From: Calycina herbarum
Taxonomy: Eukaryota > Ascomycota > Leotiomycetes > Helotiales > Pezizellaceae
Reading direction: 5' to 3'
DNA length: 64,000 nt
Assembly (NCBI GenBank): GCA_001414485.1
Contig: LLEY01000143.1
Coordinates: 62,001 to 126,000 of the forward strand
Shown: positions 1-12,720 of the stretch, one piece after another
Position numbering within the stretch: position 1 is the stretch's first letter
Layout: every line of letters starts with the position of its first letter
Program-made: the position numbers and the translations under genes
Notes under the pieces: model-generated
Told to the model about the DNA's origin: nothing
The model's input: only the letters and a program-made list of their open reading frames with translations
Databases searched by the model: none

Positions 1-427
1 TATGAATAAATAAACACGCCTTAGTCTCGAGCAATATCTGCTAATCTTTATAGGATTAGGCTTTAGTAATTAGTATTTACTCTATAATATATCATCGCTT
101 ATAGGAAACTACAACTAATGTGAAGCCCGAGTAGTAGTGAACACTTTACGCCTAATAAATCAGGCGAGGGAGCTGCATCAGGTCCCTGTAGTTATTCAGA
201 GACTGTCTATAACCTCCTAAAAAGTTGGTCCGACAGTTACGCTTTTACTCTTCTAAATTTATATATTAATAACTCGCTCTATAGAGGGAGCTAGAAAGAG
301 ATCTCTATAAAAATAGACAGTCTAGAAAGGGACCTGTACAGCTATTCTTTATTAATTTAAGCTATATAAACGATTAAGGCAAGTTTAATTATAACTATAT
401 ATAATTTATTATAAAATAGCTTTGCCT

Positions 428-1128
428 CGACCAAGTAACCTAGACCGCGCTAGATAGAGGACGGAATATCGTAAAAGGCTTTTAGAGTATATTAGTAAGA
501 TCTATACTCTCACAGATGTCGGAATTTGTTTAATACTAATAAGATATAACAGAGAGCAAACTAGGGATATTAATCGACCTATTAGAAGTTCGTCTTATTA
601 CACGCGTAGAGGATCCCTATTCTTAGTAATCTCTACTAGTAAGAACGCATCTCTTCGAAAAGAACCTAAGTAAGCATTTAATTAGAGCTTATATAGAATT
701 ATATCGAGAAGTTGGTGTTTCGTTTAAAGCTGTGGTAAAAAAAGTACGTAAGCTGATTACTACCCGAAGTATAAAGCTAATACCGGCGCTAGAATATTCT
801 TCTTACTAGACCCGTAGCAAACTTTTCTAACAGAATTGCAGAATTAGAAGCAGAAAATACAAGGTTAATAGATAAGGTTAATAAGTTGAAGGATACTATA
901 GCGGCAGAGTTAACACTTAAGCGAGATGCTAAAGAAGCCGCGAACCAGCTTATAACGATGCTATATATAGCAGAATTAGAAAACCAGCACCTAAAGAGGG
1001 ATATTCAAAAATAGGCTACAATAGTAGAAAGATTTAGAGTAAGCACTGTAGATTCCTACCAGATTATAAATAAGGCGTCTCTGGTATTAGAAAAGTTAAA
1101 ATCTTCACTACCTTCTATTTATATATAA
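428..1128 (+). pseudogene. Degenerate coiled-coil protein, unrecognised
   Basis: From 829 to a TAA at 1126-1128 one frame reads as a leucine/glutamate/lysine-rich coiled coil (starts NRIAELEAENTRLIDKV) with a TAG at a likely former Gln codon. A second coding-looking stretch at 428-680 (RTEYRKRLLEYISKIYTLTD) may be its N-terminal part, but the join is not certain. No catalytic motif is seen and I cannot name the family. The start codon is not identifiable. This is a RIP-damaged gene remnant by inference. Confidence 0.35.
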
Positions 1129-1512
1129 TTCCTTAATATTAAGAAACCTGGTAAGTTTACTACGCTTCTAGGCTCGCTTAAATTGCCACTTATATCTACA
1201 GAAGTAATATAACCGTCTACTGTGTATAAGACATAGGTATATCTTATTAGTTATATATACGATCTCACCTAAGATATAGAGGGGAAAGATAAGAGGCAGA
1301 GAATAGTACGGAAAGTTAATATCCCATAGTCCTTAGTCTAAACCCAGGTACCCTATCTAGCTCCCTTGCCTAATTCTATTTATATCCGGGATCGGCGAGG
1401 GGCTGTATCGGGGCCCCCTAAAAATCGTCTAATAGAGTTAGGATCCAAGTAACTCCTCTGCCTCTTTCCAATTATAGCCTTAGCGATCGACAGGGCCGAC
1501 AGGGAGCTGGAT

Positions 1513-2307
1513 TAAGCCCTATAATCGCTTAATAGCGAGAGTTATAGCCAACAGTTTAGCCTTGCTAATAACGCTTAATAGACGATCCTATGTAGTTGGG
1601 CTATTCGGTTAAGAGAGGAGCAGGAGAGATTAGCAAGAGAAGAGCAAGAAAGACTCGCAAGAGAGGAACAGGAGCAGTAGAGGCGGGCTGCAATAGAGGA
1701 ACAAGAACGCTTAGCACGAAAAGAGGTGGAGCGTCTTCAACAGGAGGAACAGGAGAGACCTATAAGGGAGGAAGAGGAACGCTTAGTAAGAGAAGAACAA
1801 GAAAGACTGGCGAGGGAGGAATAGGAAAGGCTTGAAAAAGAGGAAAGGCTTAAAAAAGAGGAGCAGGAGCAGCTTACTAGAGAACAGGTGTAAGAGTTAG
1901 AACCCTTGATAGATGCTCGGACCATGCCCTCGCTAAGTACTAGCTAAGGCCTCTATTGCCAAGTGTTCTCCCTCTATTCTATTCTATTCTTTTTATATCT
2001 TGTATTTGTTAAGTATGTTCCTAGAGGATTCTAGAAACTCTTACTCTCTTTATATAAGGAGCAAGAGCTTATATATATATAGTCCTCATATACTTCTTAA
2101 TTGAACATTAGAAACTATACCTTTAAGTTGTTCGAGGTCTAGCCTCTTATAACAGGAAAGACTTGCTAGGGAGGAACAAGAGCGAGTTATACGAGAAGAG
2201 CAGGACAGTCTCGTAGAGAGTCTTGCTAAGCAATAGAAAGACATACCTAAGCAAAAGAAACCTGGTAAGAACTAGTAGGAGGGATCTAAGGCGCTAGGAA
2301 GCTAAAA
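1513..2307 (+). pseudogene. Degenerate ERLAREEQ-repeat coiled-coil gene split by a solo LTR
   Basis: The frame through 1600-1887 encodes repeats of the heptad-like unit EEQERLARE, interrupted by TAG/TAA where the unit has Gln. After an LTR insertion (1889-2151) the same protein resumes at 2157 with ERLAREEQERVIREEQDSL, followed by a basic tail (KKPGKN). The tail is homologous to the C-terminal side of the coiled coil of the DUF3723 gene on the opposite strand near 18660-18816. It is therefore a partial paralogue of that gene's coil region. The DUF3723 core itself is not seen here. Confidence 0.6.
1889..2151 (+). mobile_element. Solo LTR with 5-bp target duplication
   Basis: A 263-bp unit starts TGTAAGAG and ends CTCTTATA, which is the inverted repeat of the start after one CpA to TpA change. 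It is flanked by the 5-bp direct repeat ACAGG (1884-1888 and 2152-2156). It holds a TATA-like stretch (TTTATATAAGGAGC) as expected of an LTR promoter. No internal retroelement lies next to it, so it is a solo LTR. It interrupts the coiled-coil frame exactly, which supports the boundaries. A 5' portion recurs at 27316-27535 and a 3' fragment inverted at about 32822-32870. Confidence 0.8.
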
Positions 2308-2496
2308 AGGAGCAATAGTGAAAGTGATATAGGAATTCTATTACGTGTATTAAGGTAGGATAAATAGTAAGGTGGATAATTACTCGACGGTATTATAGGA
2401 AAGCACTTATTATTAGAGCAACAGTACTAGCGATTAATAGAGACTCGAAGGTATATCTTATATCTTATATCATAAGCTAGCAGCCGTGGACCCTTA
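2308..2496 (+). repeat. Dispersed direct repeat, copy 1 (partner 40534-40724)
   Basis: About 190 bp beginning AGGAGCAATA and ending near TGGACCCTTAG recurs in the same orientation at 40534-40724. Differences are mostly transitions. No terminal repeats were recognised, so the repeat class is unknown. Confidence 0.7.
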
Positions 2497-3122
2497 GTTT
2501 AGTTTAAAGAAAAATATATAGATTAAGTTCGCTTACTTCGTTAGACGGTGTTAATGATTCTATAATATTTATTAAACTGTAGGATCTACTTATTTCATTA
2601 TTTATATTGCTTCTATATTAGGATAATACTCTACTCTTTTACCCCTTTTCCTAGATATATACTCTATATTATTTGTTTGTTTATTTAATTATTCCTTTTA
2701 ACGTCCTATATAAGTTAATAATTATCGTAAGATAACTAGGTCTTAGGCTAGGTTTGACTCTATACCTAAGCATAAGGAGCCGCTAAGATAAGAAAAGTTA
2801 AAAGAGTATATAGCGTAGCAGTTGTCTATAACCTTTCTAGCCAGAGTATAAGTACTCTATTAAGAACTTGCTAGGCAATATAAATAGCCTAGTAGCCTAT
2901 CTCTAGCTATAATCGGTATACGTATATTAATACTACTCTATATCCTAATAGATATTAGAGGTCAAAGCCCTATATAAGACAAAGGAAATAGATAATTCTT
3001 ACTCTCCCTCTTCTCTCCTATCCTCTCCCCTTATATACCTTCCTCCTTCTCGCGACCTAAATCGATAGCGGTTTTCCTATATCCCTTTTTATAATAGAAC
3101 TTAAATGTCTAATAAAAATATC
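2497..3122. other. AT-rich degraded sequence, nothing recognised
   Basis: I see no supportable coding frame or element here. The sequence is TpA-rich like the rest of the RIP-affected region. Confidence 0.5.
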
Positions 3123-3470
3123 TAACGTCTATCCCTATATCCTAAGACGCACCCTATTATAAGACGAATCTTTAGTTTTGAAATTATAAAATTTTTCTTA
3201 GTAAGTCTACGAAGTTATTACTAATATATTACTTACTTTAACTATTTCTTCTAAAGAAAACCACTTAGTAATAAGAAAAAGAGTATAGTTGATTATACTA
3301 TCGATCGTTTTAATCGCGCTACTGATCTCCGCTTCCGCTGTTCCCCCTTATTAAATCACGACTATTAAAGTCTTTTTAAAATTCGGAGCACTTAGGGAAA
3401 GGTCCTATTACGAAAAAATATAGCTCCAAATTTTAAAGACACTTAGAGAGGAAAAGAATACAGTCCGAGA
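3123..3470 (+). mobile_element. MITE-like element of the TAACGTCCGTC family, one end
   Basis: Starts TAACGTCTATCCCTATATC, a mutated form of the TIR core. The following about 340 bp is the reverse complement of 55566-55892. The second TIR is not visible in this copy. The length and lack of coding suggest a non-autonomous DNA element. Confidence 0.55.
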
Positions 3471-4400
3471 GTTACGCCGATACGATAAGAGTGTTTATAT
3501 ACTTTAGTACTTAGTAATATATATTAGCTTAGATAAAATTTACTATATTCACGCCCGGGCTCGCTATATTCTACTTAGCCACGATTCTTAGGCTTAGTCA
3601 CGCGTGTGGCGTAAGAGCAGGTTTCTAACTTTCTATTAGCGGGCGGTAGTAGGATAATATAGATAGAACTAGTTAGATACCCTCTCTCGGAAAGAGAGCC
3701 TATATTGAAAACATATACGAGCTTCGCTAAGTCGATTATGATTACAGGTATAGGATGAGAGGAGAGATCGTTTATTACCCTGGTATATATAAAGGAGCAG
3801 GACCTTACAGCTATATTATAGTACTAAAATAGGAACCGACTGTTAATACCTTTTGCCCTGAATTTACCTTTCTACTAACTAATAGCTCTTTGAACTAACT
3901 TTATAGTAGTTATTTAATCAAAGACTTTCTACAACCGGTTTCTTTCTTTTTAAAACAAAGTTATACGCTACCTATCTGAATTAACGATTTCCTCTTTTAG
4001 TTTTATCACCTTTTGGCTTAATAAACATATATACTAAAACCATCTACTAGATTTCTTCTTATTATTCTATAATCTTAACCGTTAGTTCTAGGATCCTTAT
4101 ATATTAGTAAAAGTAATCGAGATATTACGGCTACATAGTCTCTTTAAGTATAGACACATCTATATACCTATTCCTGCCAACACCGTATTTAATCTTAACC
4201 TTTCGCTACACTTGTATACCCTTCGGAATACTCTTTAAATCGAGGTATAAATTCACAGACTCGATTATTACTATACGAGTGTCGTTAGTAATAGTTGTTA
4301 TCACTTGTAGAGACTTGTCGCTAAGCTTATTTAGGAGTTCAATTATGAAGACGACTGTTCAGAGGGTTTATATAAGCTGCGCCTAAAGATTATTAGTCGT
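3471..4400. other. Degraded sequence, nothing recognised
   Basis: No feature could be supported in this stretch. Confidence 0.4.
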
Positions 4401-5288
4401 ACTCTTTATAAGAGCTGCTACTGATATTAATAGAGCTGAGATAGGATGCTATACCGATTCTGATATAGACAGTGAAGTTAAAGGTAGAGGTGAAGCTGCT
4501 AGAAGTTCACCTTACTTAGGATCTTCTACTAGATCTTCTACTGACTCGATTTTAGGAGAGGTAGGTGGTGTAGGTGTTAGAGGAGGGGCTTTATCCTTTT
4601 TAGAGGTACCCTACGCTCCCTAGTCATCCTTAGGATTATTAGCTGGAATAGAAACAGGATCAAGAGCTAGCGTTTTATTAATAATATCATCTTCTAGTTC
4701 CAATTCAGGCACCTTAACCGGTTCCTCAACCTTAGAAGGTTCTTCAACGACAGCTTTCTACTTCTTCTTAGTATCCTTCTTTCCGAAAGACGCCTATCTA
4801 AAATCATCGTCCGCGGGTTCCTCGATCTGCTCTTAAACAACGTTATACTTACCCTTTTTCTTTTTATCTTTCTTTTTACTAAAAGATTATTCATCCTTAA
4901 GTAGTATAGGTTCTTCTGTAATCGGTTCAACTTTAGGAGATTCGGGATCCGCTTTCTTTCTACTATTCTTCTTTGTTTTTGAAACACCCCAACTTCCCTA
5001 GTTGTCTTCGGCAGGTTCCTCTGCCTTATCGACTAAGGACTCCTTAGAAGCGGGCACTTTAACTAGATACTCCGCCTTAACAAAGTTACTAGAACTAGTA
5101 TCTAACAAGGTCGATGCTAGAGTTATAATAATAATAGGATCCGATCGCATATTATCTATAGAAATAGAATCTCTTCGTTGCCCTCTACAGCGCATAGTAA
5201 AGCTCTGCTCCATCACCCCCTGAAACGGAATAGTATTCTCACTTATAGAAAGAAGCTTCGCGAGTTCTTTTTCAGAATCTTTAAGCAA
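4400..5288 (-). pseudogene. Degenerate low-complexity protein with repeated DDxWGxWG/Lys-rich blocks
   Basis: One minus-strand frame runs from 5288 to about 4490. It reads through stops at likely Trp and Gln positions. It contains about four copies of an acidic stretch, then W-G-S/A-W/F-G, then a Lys-rich run, for example GSWGVSKTKKN and ASFGKKDTKKK; several of the stops fall at the Trp of the block. Between blocks the sequence is Pro/Glu-rich (PSKVEEPVKVPE). Such tails occur at the C termini of several fungal proteins, but I do not recognise the protein. Its N-terminal part would lie above 5288 and is not resolved. Confidence 0.5.
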
Positions 5289-6569
5289 AGTATTAGTAGC
5301 ATCTCAAGAGGTACTAACCAGCTTACTATGAAGAAACTTCGTCTATATTACGGTGAAGGGGTCGAAGCTCGTAGCCACAGCTTGATACATTTCGTAAGGG
5401 ACGTATAAGGTAAGGACTTCGATATTGGAACTATAGAGACACTTAAGGTTCGCTGTTGCGAATTAGATATTAGTATTATACGAGGTTAAGTTGGCTATCT
5501 ACTAAGCAGTTGCGTACGCGGATCCTTTAAAGACATTGTTCTATAATATCTTAAATCAACTGTTTTATTATAAGAATTATTAGGTGGTTTTAGACTTGAA
5601 TTAGTTAGTAAGTACTAAATGAAAAGGACGAATTTTCGATGTTAGAGGAAGGAAGCGGTGAAGGGTCTAAGTAAGGGAATTCTAAGCTAGTGTTATATAA
5701 CTCGAAGAAATCAATGTTTCTAGTTTATAGTTAGGCCACGTATATACGTAGGTGTCGGTGACCAAATCTAGATATAAGGCTAGCTAGTAATCAAGGACTG
5801 GTTATTTTTATATTATAAGATGCGCGATTACCTTATAGTAGTATTCGAAATCAGCTTCATAGCCGAACTCTTAATAATTATTATAGATTCTATCCCTATC
5901 TATAGACAACCCTCTACTACATTTATAAACGCCCTAATCTAAGGCAACGTAGACAAATAACTTCCTTAGTCTCTAGCCCTCCTATTCCTTCTAAGCTTAA
6001 TAACGAGGTTAACGATGCCTATCTCTCTATCGGACATATATAGGCTTACTTATACAAGCTCCCTTCGTGCCCTGACTACGGCAAGTCCTAGCAACTGCGA
6101 AGCAACTTTCTCCTTTATTTATAAGAGTAAGATATATATCGAACCTTACTAATAACACCTGCCACACGTTGTATAATCGAGATAGATTAGCGGTATACTA
6201 CCGATCCTTATCTGCTACCTCGGGCGGCCCTAGATTTTCGTTCCTAGGAGAATCCTAACAAGTATATCTAGGACTACAGCTTCAAAGATGGCAATAGCAA
6301 GGTAGTATCTAGCAGGGGTATAATAAAGCAAATAGAAATGTATAAGGCGGTAGTTGATCAGTCTTTCTCTTAAGTATAAATCAACTAGCTTCTCCCTTAG
6401 ATGTTAAACCCGTCTTATATAAAGAATCGTCCCTCGTTGTTTAATCTGCCGCTCTACTCTCGTCTACGCGAAAGCGTTTTTCATCTCTCTAAGTAAGCTC
6501 CTCTAGTAGTAAGGATTCCCTACGCCGCTTTCTTATCTACGGCTTATTAGTTGTAATAATACTAGTCTG
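5289..6569. other. Degraded, possibly coding, unresolved
   Basis: Minus-strand stretches at about 6320-6400 and 5700-5880 look protein-like (for example FEADFEYYYKVIAHLII), but I could not join them into a gene or name them. Confidence 0.3.
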
Positions 6570-7566
6570 TTACCTAACGACGGACGCTGTATCCTCCGCG
6601 TCCTTAAGAAGCGAATATAATTTATTAGTAGAGAGGATAATCAGATCGCGTAGGTCAGCCCTGGCCAGGGCTTCCGTGGCGAAGTCTCGAAGGCGTAGTC
6701 GAAGGCTTCTATAAGATAGGCTTAGGTTACTATTAGTATCACGGAAAACCTGTAATAGGTTAGTATAAGATGTAGATTCAAATGGTGTTTATAAACCTGA
6801 TTCGCGACGATTAATTAAGCAACTAGTTCTTTCTTCCTAGCTTTATTCGTAATAATATTCAGCCTCTAAACAGACAACGTTGCCTTCTTACTAGTTTTAT
6901 ATTCGATATCTAAGCCTACAACCACCCGAATATCGCTATCAGATCCGAGGATATAATCGTCTATAAGGCGCTTAAGGTCCTTTCTCTTCTGCGAATACGA
7001 TACCTCGATCACGACTCCTGGAAATTAGGCCTTCGAATAGCGGAACTGCGTATCAGGATCGTGCTTGCTATACTCTTCGTCTATAAACTTGATCAATGCC
7101 GATCCTCTAGACCTGATCTCGTTTATAAACTCTGCTGACCTGTCTTAGATAGACCTTAATTAGACTTGTATCTCCTCGACAATGCTTATAATAAATTCTT
7201 TATACAGAGTAGTAAGTATCCGAATAACAAGTCGACTAGTAGAAGGGAAATAGTCGTATCTGCGTACGGAGTTAGCTAAGTATTAGAATCGGATAGAAGG
7301 GCCTAATCAAGGTTCTTTATACCGGAGTTTATATTATACAAACCTATAAAGAGACTCGTCTCTTTCAAGTTCGTGCTACAGCTCCTAGTACCCTTTCAGG
7401 TCTAACGAATAGACGACCTACGGCGTACTCGTCAAGTCGCGTCTCTCCCGCCGATTCTTAATCTCCTCTATAATACGCGAGACCAAACTTAGGCCCTTCT
7501 CATCTGTTGGAGGAGGGGTTAGAGGGGGGTTTATAAAGCTTTCTAGAGGCGTAGCGTATTAACGAG
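6570..7566 (-). pseudogene. RIP-damaged gene with VVIEVSYSQKRKDL block (unnamed fungal family)
   Basis: Two exons read on the minus strand. Exon 1 (about 7566-6797) contains FPGVVIEVSYSQKRKDL, then DDYILGSDSDIRVVVGLD. An intron at 6750-6796 (47 bp) has donor GTTTAT, branch ACTAAC and acceptor CAG, and keeps phase. Exon 2 ends DLIILSTNKLYSLL and stops at 6570. In-frame stops sit at likely Gln/Trp positions. The block resembles a widespread unnamed Pezizomycotina family as I remember it. An E-x-S-x-S-Q-K arrangement after a hydrophobic strand could be a PD-(D/E)XK-like nuclease core; that is inference. The start codon is not identifiable. Confidence 0.65.
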
Positions 7567-7829
7567 GGTAGGGTTAAATACTTATGATATTATAGCTACC
7601 TATGTAGTAAGGGGCGAATAAAGAGATAACAGGTAGATCTTATTAATAGTAGTAGTAGTATAGTATTAGGTTGCGATGTTTTATTATTAATAAGTCAGCG
7701 TTCTCTAGTTGATTTAATAATATACGTAAGCCTCAGGCATAGAGCTAGGTCCGGCTTACGCGCAGCTACAAACGTCGTAAGCCACAAACGTCGCAGCTAC
7801 ACGTTTAACAGATATAAATTTTATTAGAG

Positions 7830-8287
7830 TTTTACCGAGGTTACTATAACTACACCGCCACTGACCACGATCCTTGATCGCTTGATTAGAGGAGGTATTA
7901 GCCTATATAGCGATAGCGTATAACAGCGCGCGCTCTAGCTACTATAATATTAAGAAAAACGTTTTTATATCGTAATAAAACTCGGAGATCTATATCTCAT
8001 CGTTTTATAAGTTTTAAAAGGTGAAAAGAGCTTAATAGTTATATCGTAGGTCGAGAGGTCCTATTATACTATAATAAGAGGCTTTTTATAATTCAGATAG
8101 ACAGCGACGACGCGATAAAAATTTTCGGAATTGATAAGTCAGAAGTGTTTAGGAGAGGTATACAACGTAACTAAAATAAAAATATAATAGAATTTTAATA
8201 TATTCGCAGATTTAGAGTTGCTTAAATTCAAAGTACTTATAACTTGTCTCGTTATAGGGTATATCTCACTACGTAGGGACAGACGTT
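7830..8287 (-). mobile_element. TAACGTCCGTC-family element, about 460 bp
   Basis: Ends GTAGGGACAGACGTTA at 8287, the inverted form of the TIR core. The body is the reverse complement of 49163-49640, sharing segments such as TACCTCCTCTAATCAAGCGA. A related partial copy lies at 11640-11935. No coding frame. The far end lacks a recognisable TIR. Confidence 0.6.
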
Positions 8288-8446
8288 AGTCTCGATAGTT
8301 AGGATATAGTAAGGGGTATAGACGCGCCGGGTTATTTATTTATAGGTGAACTTATTACTTATATTAAAGATGTTAAATAAGATGATATAATTAATAAACT
8401 AAGTTGAGTACGAAGCTTCTAATAGCAGACATGCTAGTGTTATATA
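8288..8446 (+). repeat. Dispersed direct repeat, copy 1 (partner 16919-17085)
   Basis: Begins GTCTCGATAGTTAG and contains GGTATAGACGCGC and GATGTTAAATAAGAT. It recurs in the same orientation at 16919-17085. It directly abuts the end of the element at 8287. Confidence 0.65.
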
Positions 8447-10765
8447 GAACCTTTATATTTCCTAGATCGCCAGGACCGCTCGTCGGCCTAGTCGGTCTAT
8501 TAATCACTAAGCTCACGTGACTTTGAAACGATATGAAATCCTTAGATCGCTTAGTCTATTCTAAGGATCTCTATTTACTATATCTCTTCTAGATATACCT
8601 GTCCTATTAGAACGCTGTCTAGAATAACTATAAAACGTGATTAAGAGGGCGCTCTTAATTACATAGTTCGAGACATAAGAGGCTTATAGAGCTTAGCCTA
8701 TTTTTAGAATTAAGGGACTAAGTCAGGCTTCTAAGGAGCCTAAAAAGGATATCTCTAAAAATAAATTAGAAAAAGGCGCTTTAGGTTCTATTTCTAAATT
8801 AGTACTTGTTAGGGTTCGTACTCGAGGCGATACTAACGCTTCCTTTTATAAATATTAATTATTTTAAGTTATAGAGAGATGAAATAGCCTAGTCTCTACT
8901 CTAGATTTATAAAAGCGAAACCAACCGTTATATTACATAGTGCTCGACTACTAGTATACTCTATATCACCTATCTATTTATTTAATACCGTTTCCGCTTT
9001 AGTATAAAGATCCTCTACGTCTTATTAACATTCCTTACTACTATGCTTAGGAGTGCAACGGCCTACGATGTACCCTACGTCTCGATAATAGTATAATTTA
9101 AAGGGAGAGCTACCCTTAGAACTTAAGTATCCTTAGAGGTCATCGTCCTACTATATACTAACTGTGACTACTAATCTTTAGGTAAAGCAGTTCTTATAAA
9201 CGGTATGTTTTATTAATCACAACTATAATTAATTTACTTATCTATACTATAGTAAATAGGCCAGTACTAACTACTACTATCATCGCCAGTTTCGCAAATA
9301 ACAGGGAATTTATTAACTAAGATAGCCTAAGCCTTAACTTAAAAAGTCTTAACAAATTCTTAGGTTTCTTTAGCAAGACCTTCGACGTAGATACTCTCCT
9401 TCAGCTTATTATATACACTGCTCTAGACAGCGATAAAGCTTTATATTTATTCGGACCGGTAGAAGATTTTTTGTTCAACAGCGGTACAGCTACTAACATC
9501 ACTTTATACTAGTGTGCTGTTCGCTTAGATATGTAATTATTTAGAGATTCAAGTATATACTTTAGGTAGCAGTTAGTAGCCTTTACAGCTTTACCTTAAA
9601 ATTTACTTATAATAACCTTAGAATATACCTACCTAAATTATTTAATTTCAAGTAATTATCGACTTCTCTTAATTCTATAATCGCGTTTTAGGAAGCTAAT
9701 AAGAGTATCTAATATGATTTAATAGAAGGCGAGATACTATAGTCTATAATAGCCGCTTTCGTGCTTTTACCTAGTTAATTTATTATAGAGTCAACTGCTT
9801 TAGAAAAATCTACATAGTTTAATACTATACACGGAGGTAATATAGAAATTTCATAGTTATAAACTTATCGCTTAACTGATTTCGCCTATAGAGATAAACA
9901 GGGTAATAATAGCAAGGCGGATTAATATTACTAGAGTAGTACGATAAGAGGCACTATAATACTTATAACTAACAGGGTGATAATACTGCCCGCTAAACAT
10001 AGACGTGACTTTATTCTATTCTATAATATCTTCTTACACCTTATACTAGCATTATCGCGATATTCTTACGAAGATGTAGCTAGACTATATACTATCTTAT
10101 TTAGAGACTGTAAGTTCTCTCTACGTTACGACTTTCTTTAAATGTTTTCTCGTATAATACTAATAGTATTATTAAGCTATGCTTAGATTATATTATTCGC
10201 TATTTTCATCAATAGAAGGATAAGTTAAAACAAGCTCTATTTAAAGAATAAAATATAGAAAAAGGTAAAGATATACTATATTAGCTAGTGCTGAGAAGCG
10301 AATCTTCGACTATAGAAGGAATAGTACCTTTTAATCAAGGTTCTGAACTAGGCTCTCTTTCTATAGAATAATATTAATTATGTTATTTTTAGCCTTAGGG
10401 GACAGAATTTGCTCCTCTATAGAGAGACACGTCTAGCACCTCATTTTCAATTATACTTATACTCTAGCTTATCTTTACAGTTCGTATACTATATATGTTA
10501 ATATATTAGCCGCTGATTTTTATTAAACAACTTAGGCTTTCACTTCGAATTAACGACTTAAAATGCCGTAAGTATAAAACTAGGTAAAGATAGGAGTTCT
10601 GTTAGCTATCTCTTCTACTGCTCTCTATTATATAGTATTAGGAATCTATATACTAGCTTAGAATAAAACTACGAAAGCGGGAATTGCGATATTAACTGTG
10701 CGTACCTGCCTCTACTATAATGTCTTTTGCTTTACTAATAAATTCTTATATAGTTCAAATTTAAC
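8447..10765. other. Degraded sequence, weak coding only
   Basis: A minus-strand stretch at about 9560-9270 reads as protein-like text (AVEQKIFYRSE; KLKESIYVEGLAKET) with stops at likely Gln codons. I do not recognise it. The rest shows nothing supportable. Confidence 0.3.
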
Positions 10766-11548
10766 CTCTTAGATATCTATCTACTAGACCCCTTAGTAAA
10801 GCCACGTACTATTCTAGCGAGTAGCCTTCTCCAACTATTCCAAAGCGAAGCTGAAAGCGTAGCAGGCCTCGTTACTACAGCTGTTTCTATTGCTACTAGT
10901 AAGGTTCAGGGTGCTATAGGTACTGCTACTACAGCTATTTCTAACATTGCCGTAATTAAAGTACTAATCCCTAGGAATTGTTCGCTTAGCACTAAGCAGT
11001 TTTATGTCGGGTTCGAAAACAAGATAAATTATACTAACTTGCTATTAAATATTTCTAATATAATACTAGAAACTATTACGAAATTCGTTAGCAACGAATT
11101 CCTGCCTCTTCAGCCTCTTGAGAGGATTTTAGCAAAAGTTATACCTACGTATATTCAAGGCTGCTTGATTTCAGGCCTAATAGTTATCTTCGTTATAATA
11201 CTTATATTAGCCTATTTGTTTTTCCAGCTAGCTTCTTTTACTGCTTATTCGCTAAAACCGAGGGTCTGTTTAGCGTCTTTGTTATGTTTTATTTTATTCT
11301 TAATACCTTATATTATTCTCTATTATGTCTAGTTAAAGATTCAGGGTTTTAAATCTATAGTTGGAATAGAGGAAGGAGAGGTAGGGAATCTGAGTATAGG
11401 GTCTGTTATTTATACCGGGATTATAATATTACTAACAATTGTTCTATCTATCTTAATATAAGAAGAGTAAGCTAAGGTAGAGGAAGAAATTACAGAGAAT
11501 ATAAGTATAGAGTGTCTTACTAAGATTATAATATTGCTGATAAGGTAA
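10766..11548 (+). pseudogene. Degenerate multi-TM membrane protein
   Basis: A single frame runs from at least 10766 to TAA at 11546-11548 with very few stops. After an Ala/Thr-rich part (VTTAVSIATSKVQGAIGTAT) and a Cys-containing loop (RNCSLSTKQFYVGF) come three strongly hydrophobic segments. They start at CLISGLIVIFVIILILAYLF, VCLASLLCFILFLIPYIILY and SVIYTGIIILLTIVLSILI. A short acidic tail follows (EEEITENISIE). It is likely an integral membrane protein. I do not recognise the family. The N terminus lies upstream and is unresolved. Confidence 0.55.
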
Positions 11549-11553
11549 GTAAC

Positions 11554-12156
11554 TAACGTCCGTCCCCGCGTCGAGAAACGTATCTTATAACAAGACAAAC
11601 CATTAGTACTTTATAGTAAGGCTTAGAAACCTAGATCAAAGTATTAACTATATAAGTTTAAAAGGCGCAAAGAGCTTATAGTAGTACTATAGGTTAAGGG
11701 ATTCTATTATATTACGAATTAACACCCTTCTTAATTAGACGCGACAGCGATAACATAATTATAAATTTCAGAGTAGCCGGGGCTTAGACTGTTCAGGAGT
11801 AGTAGTTATAGAACATAACTAATATAAAAATACTAGGATTTTTAATAAATTTATAATTTAGATTTAAATTGAATTTAAAGTACTAATAATTTGTCTCGTT
11901 ACAGGGTCTCTCGACATAGGGATATACGTTAGATATAACTAGTATAAAAATATAAGTTAAGTAGATCTATAGTATATAATTTGGTAAGGGTTAGCCCTAG
12001 GTAAAAGAGGTAAAGAAAATAAAGAAAAGTTTATTTTATTTTAACATAGAGTCTTTGTAATTACTTCGTAGAATTACTAAGAAAAAAAATCGAGATTTCT
12101 AAACTATAGATTTGTCTTATAATAGAGTGCGTCTCTCGATTCAGAGACGGACGTTA
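11554..12156. repeat. Cluster of TIR-family fragments
   Basis: Contains one forward TIR core (TAACGTCCGTCCCCGCGTCG at about 11554) and two inverted cores: GATATACGTTA ending near 11935, and GAGACGGACGTTA ending near 12155. The interval 11640-11935 matches the 460-bp family at 7830-8287. The interval 12020-12155 matches the end of the 55566-55892 copy. These look like nested or truncated non-autonomous elements. Confidence 0.55.
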
Positions 12157-12204
12157 GCTAAGTTATATTAATACTTCCCCTCGCTACTAGTAAAAGTAGA
12201 GTAA

Positions 12205-12720
12205 GTATATTTTCAATTTCTATCGAACTAAGAAGAACTGACTAGTATGCTCCTCCCCCTATCTTTAAAGAACCGGTGAACCTTTAAAGCGAGCTACGGC
12301 GTGCTTATTAATAGGTTGTAGTAATCGATGCTTAGAAGGTCTTGCCTTTAGATAAGGTAAAGGCGCCCTCGGTCAGTTAGGACTACCTCTTCAATCCTAG
12401 GAAACTGGTTAAAATAGCGTATTATACCCTTCTTAAACTATTCTTTGTCTCTGACAATCCTAGATATTATAAGTCGATTTATAAGCTTTGGATCGGCGAT
12501 AAAATTCGAGATCTTAGTATTGATTTGAAACTCCTATTTCGTAGTATAGACAAAGTTATATGCTTGGTTAATATAGAGTATTCTCTACCTAGGAAGGCTA
12601 GGAATACGTACTACGGTACGCCTTAGAATCTTCTTCGCCAACGAGCGGGAGTGGTAGCACACGTGCAAAGCTACTAGTAATAGGAAGCGTACGATCCTGC
12701 CGTGCCACTATTCGTAGAAG
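12205..12720 (-). pseudogene. Degenerate unrecognised coding region (F-box/LRR-like text)
   Basis: About 515 bp read in one minus-strand frame with stops only at plausible Gln/Trp positions. Examples are LAKKILRRTVVRIPSLPR and RIEEVVLTDRGRLYLI. The character is that of fungal F-box/LRR-type proteins, but no F-box was identified and no start or end can be given. Low confidence in function, moderate in having once been coding. Confidence 0.35.
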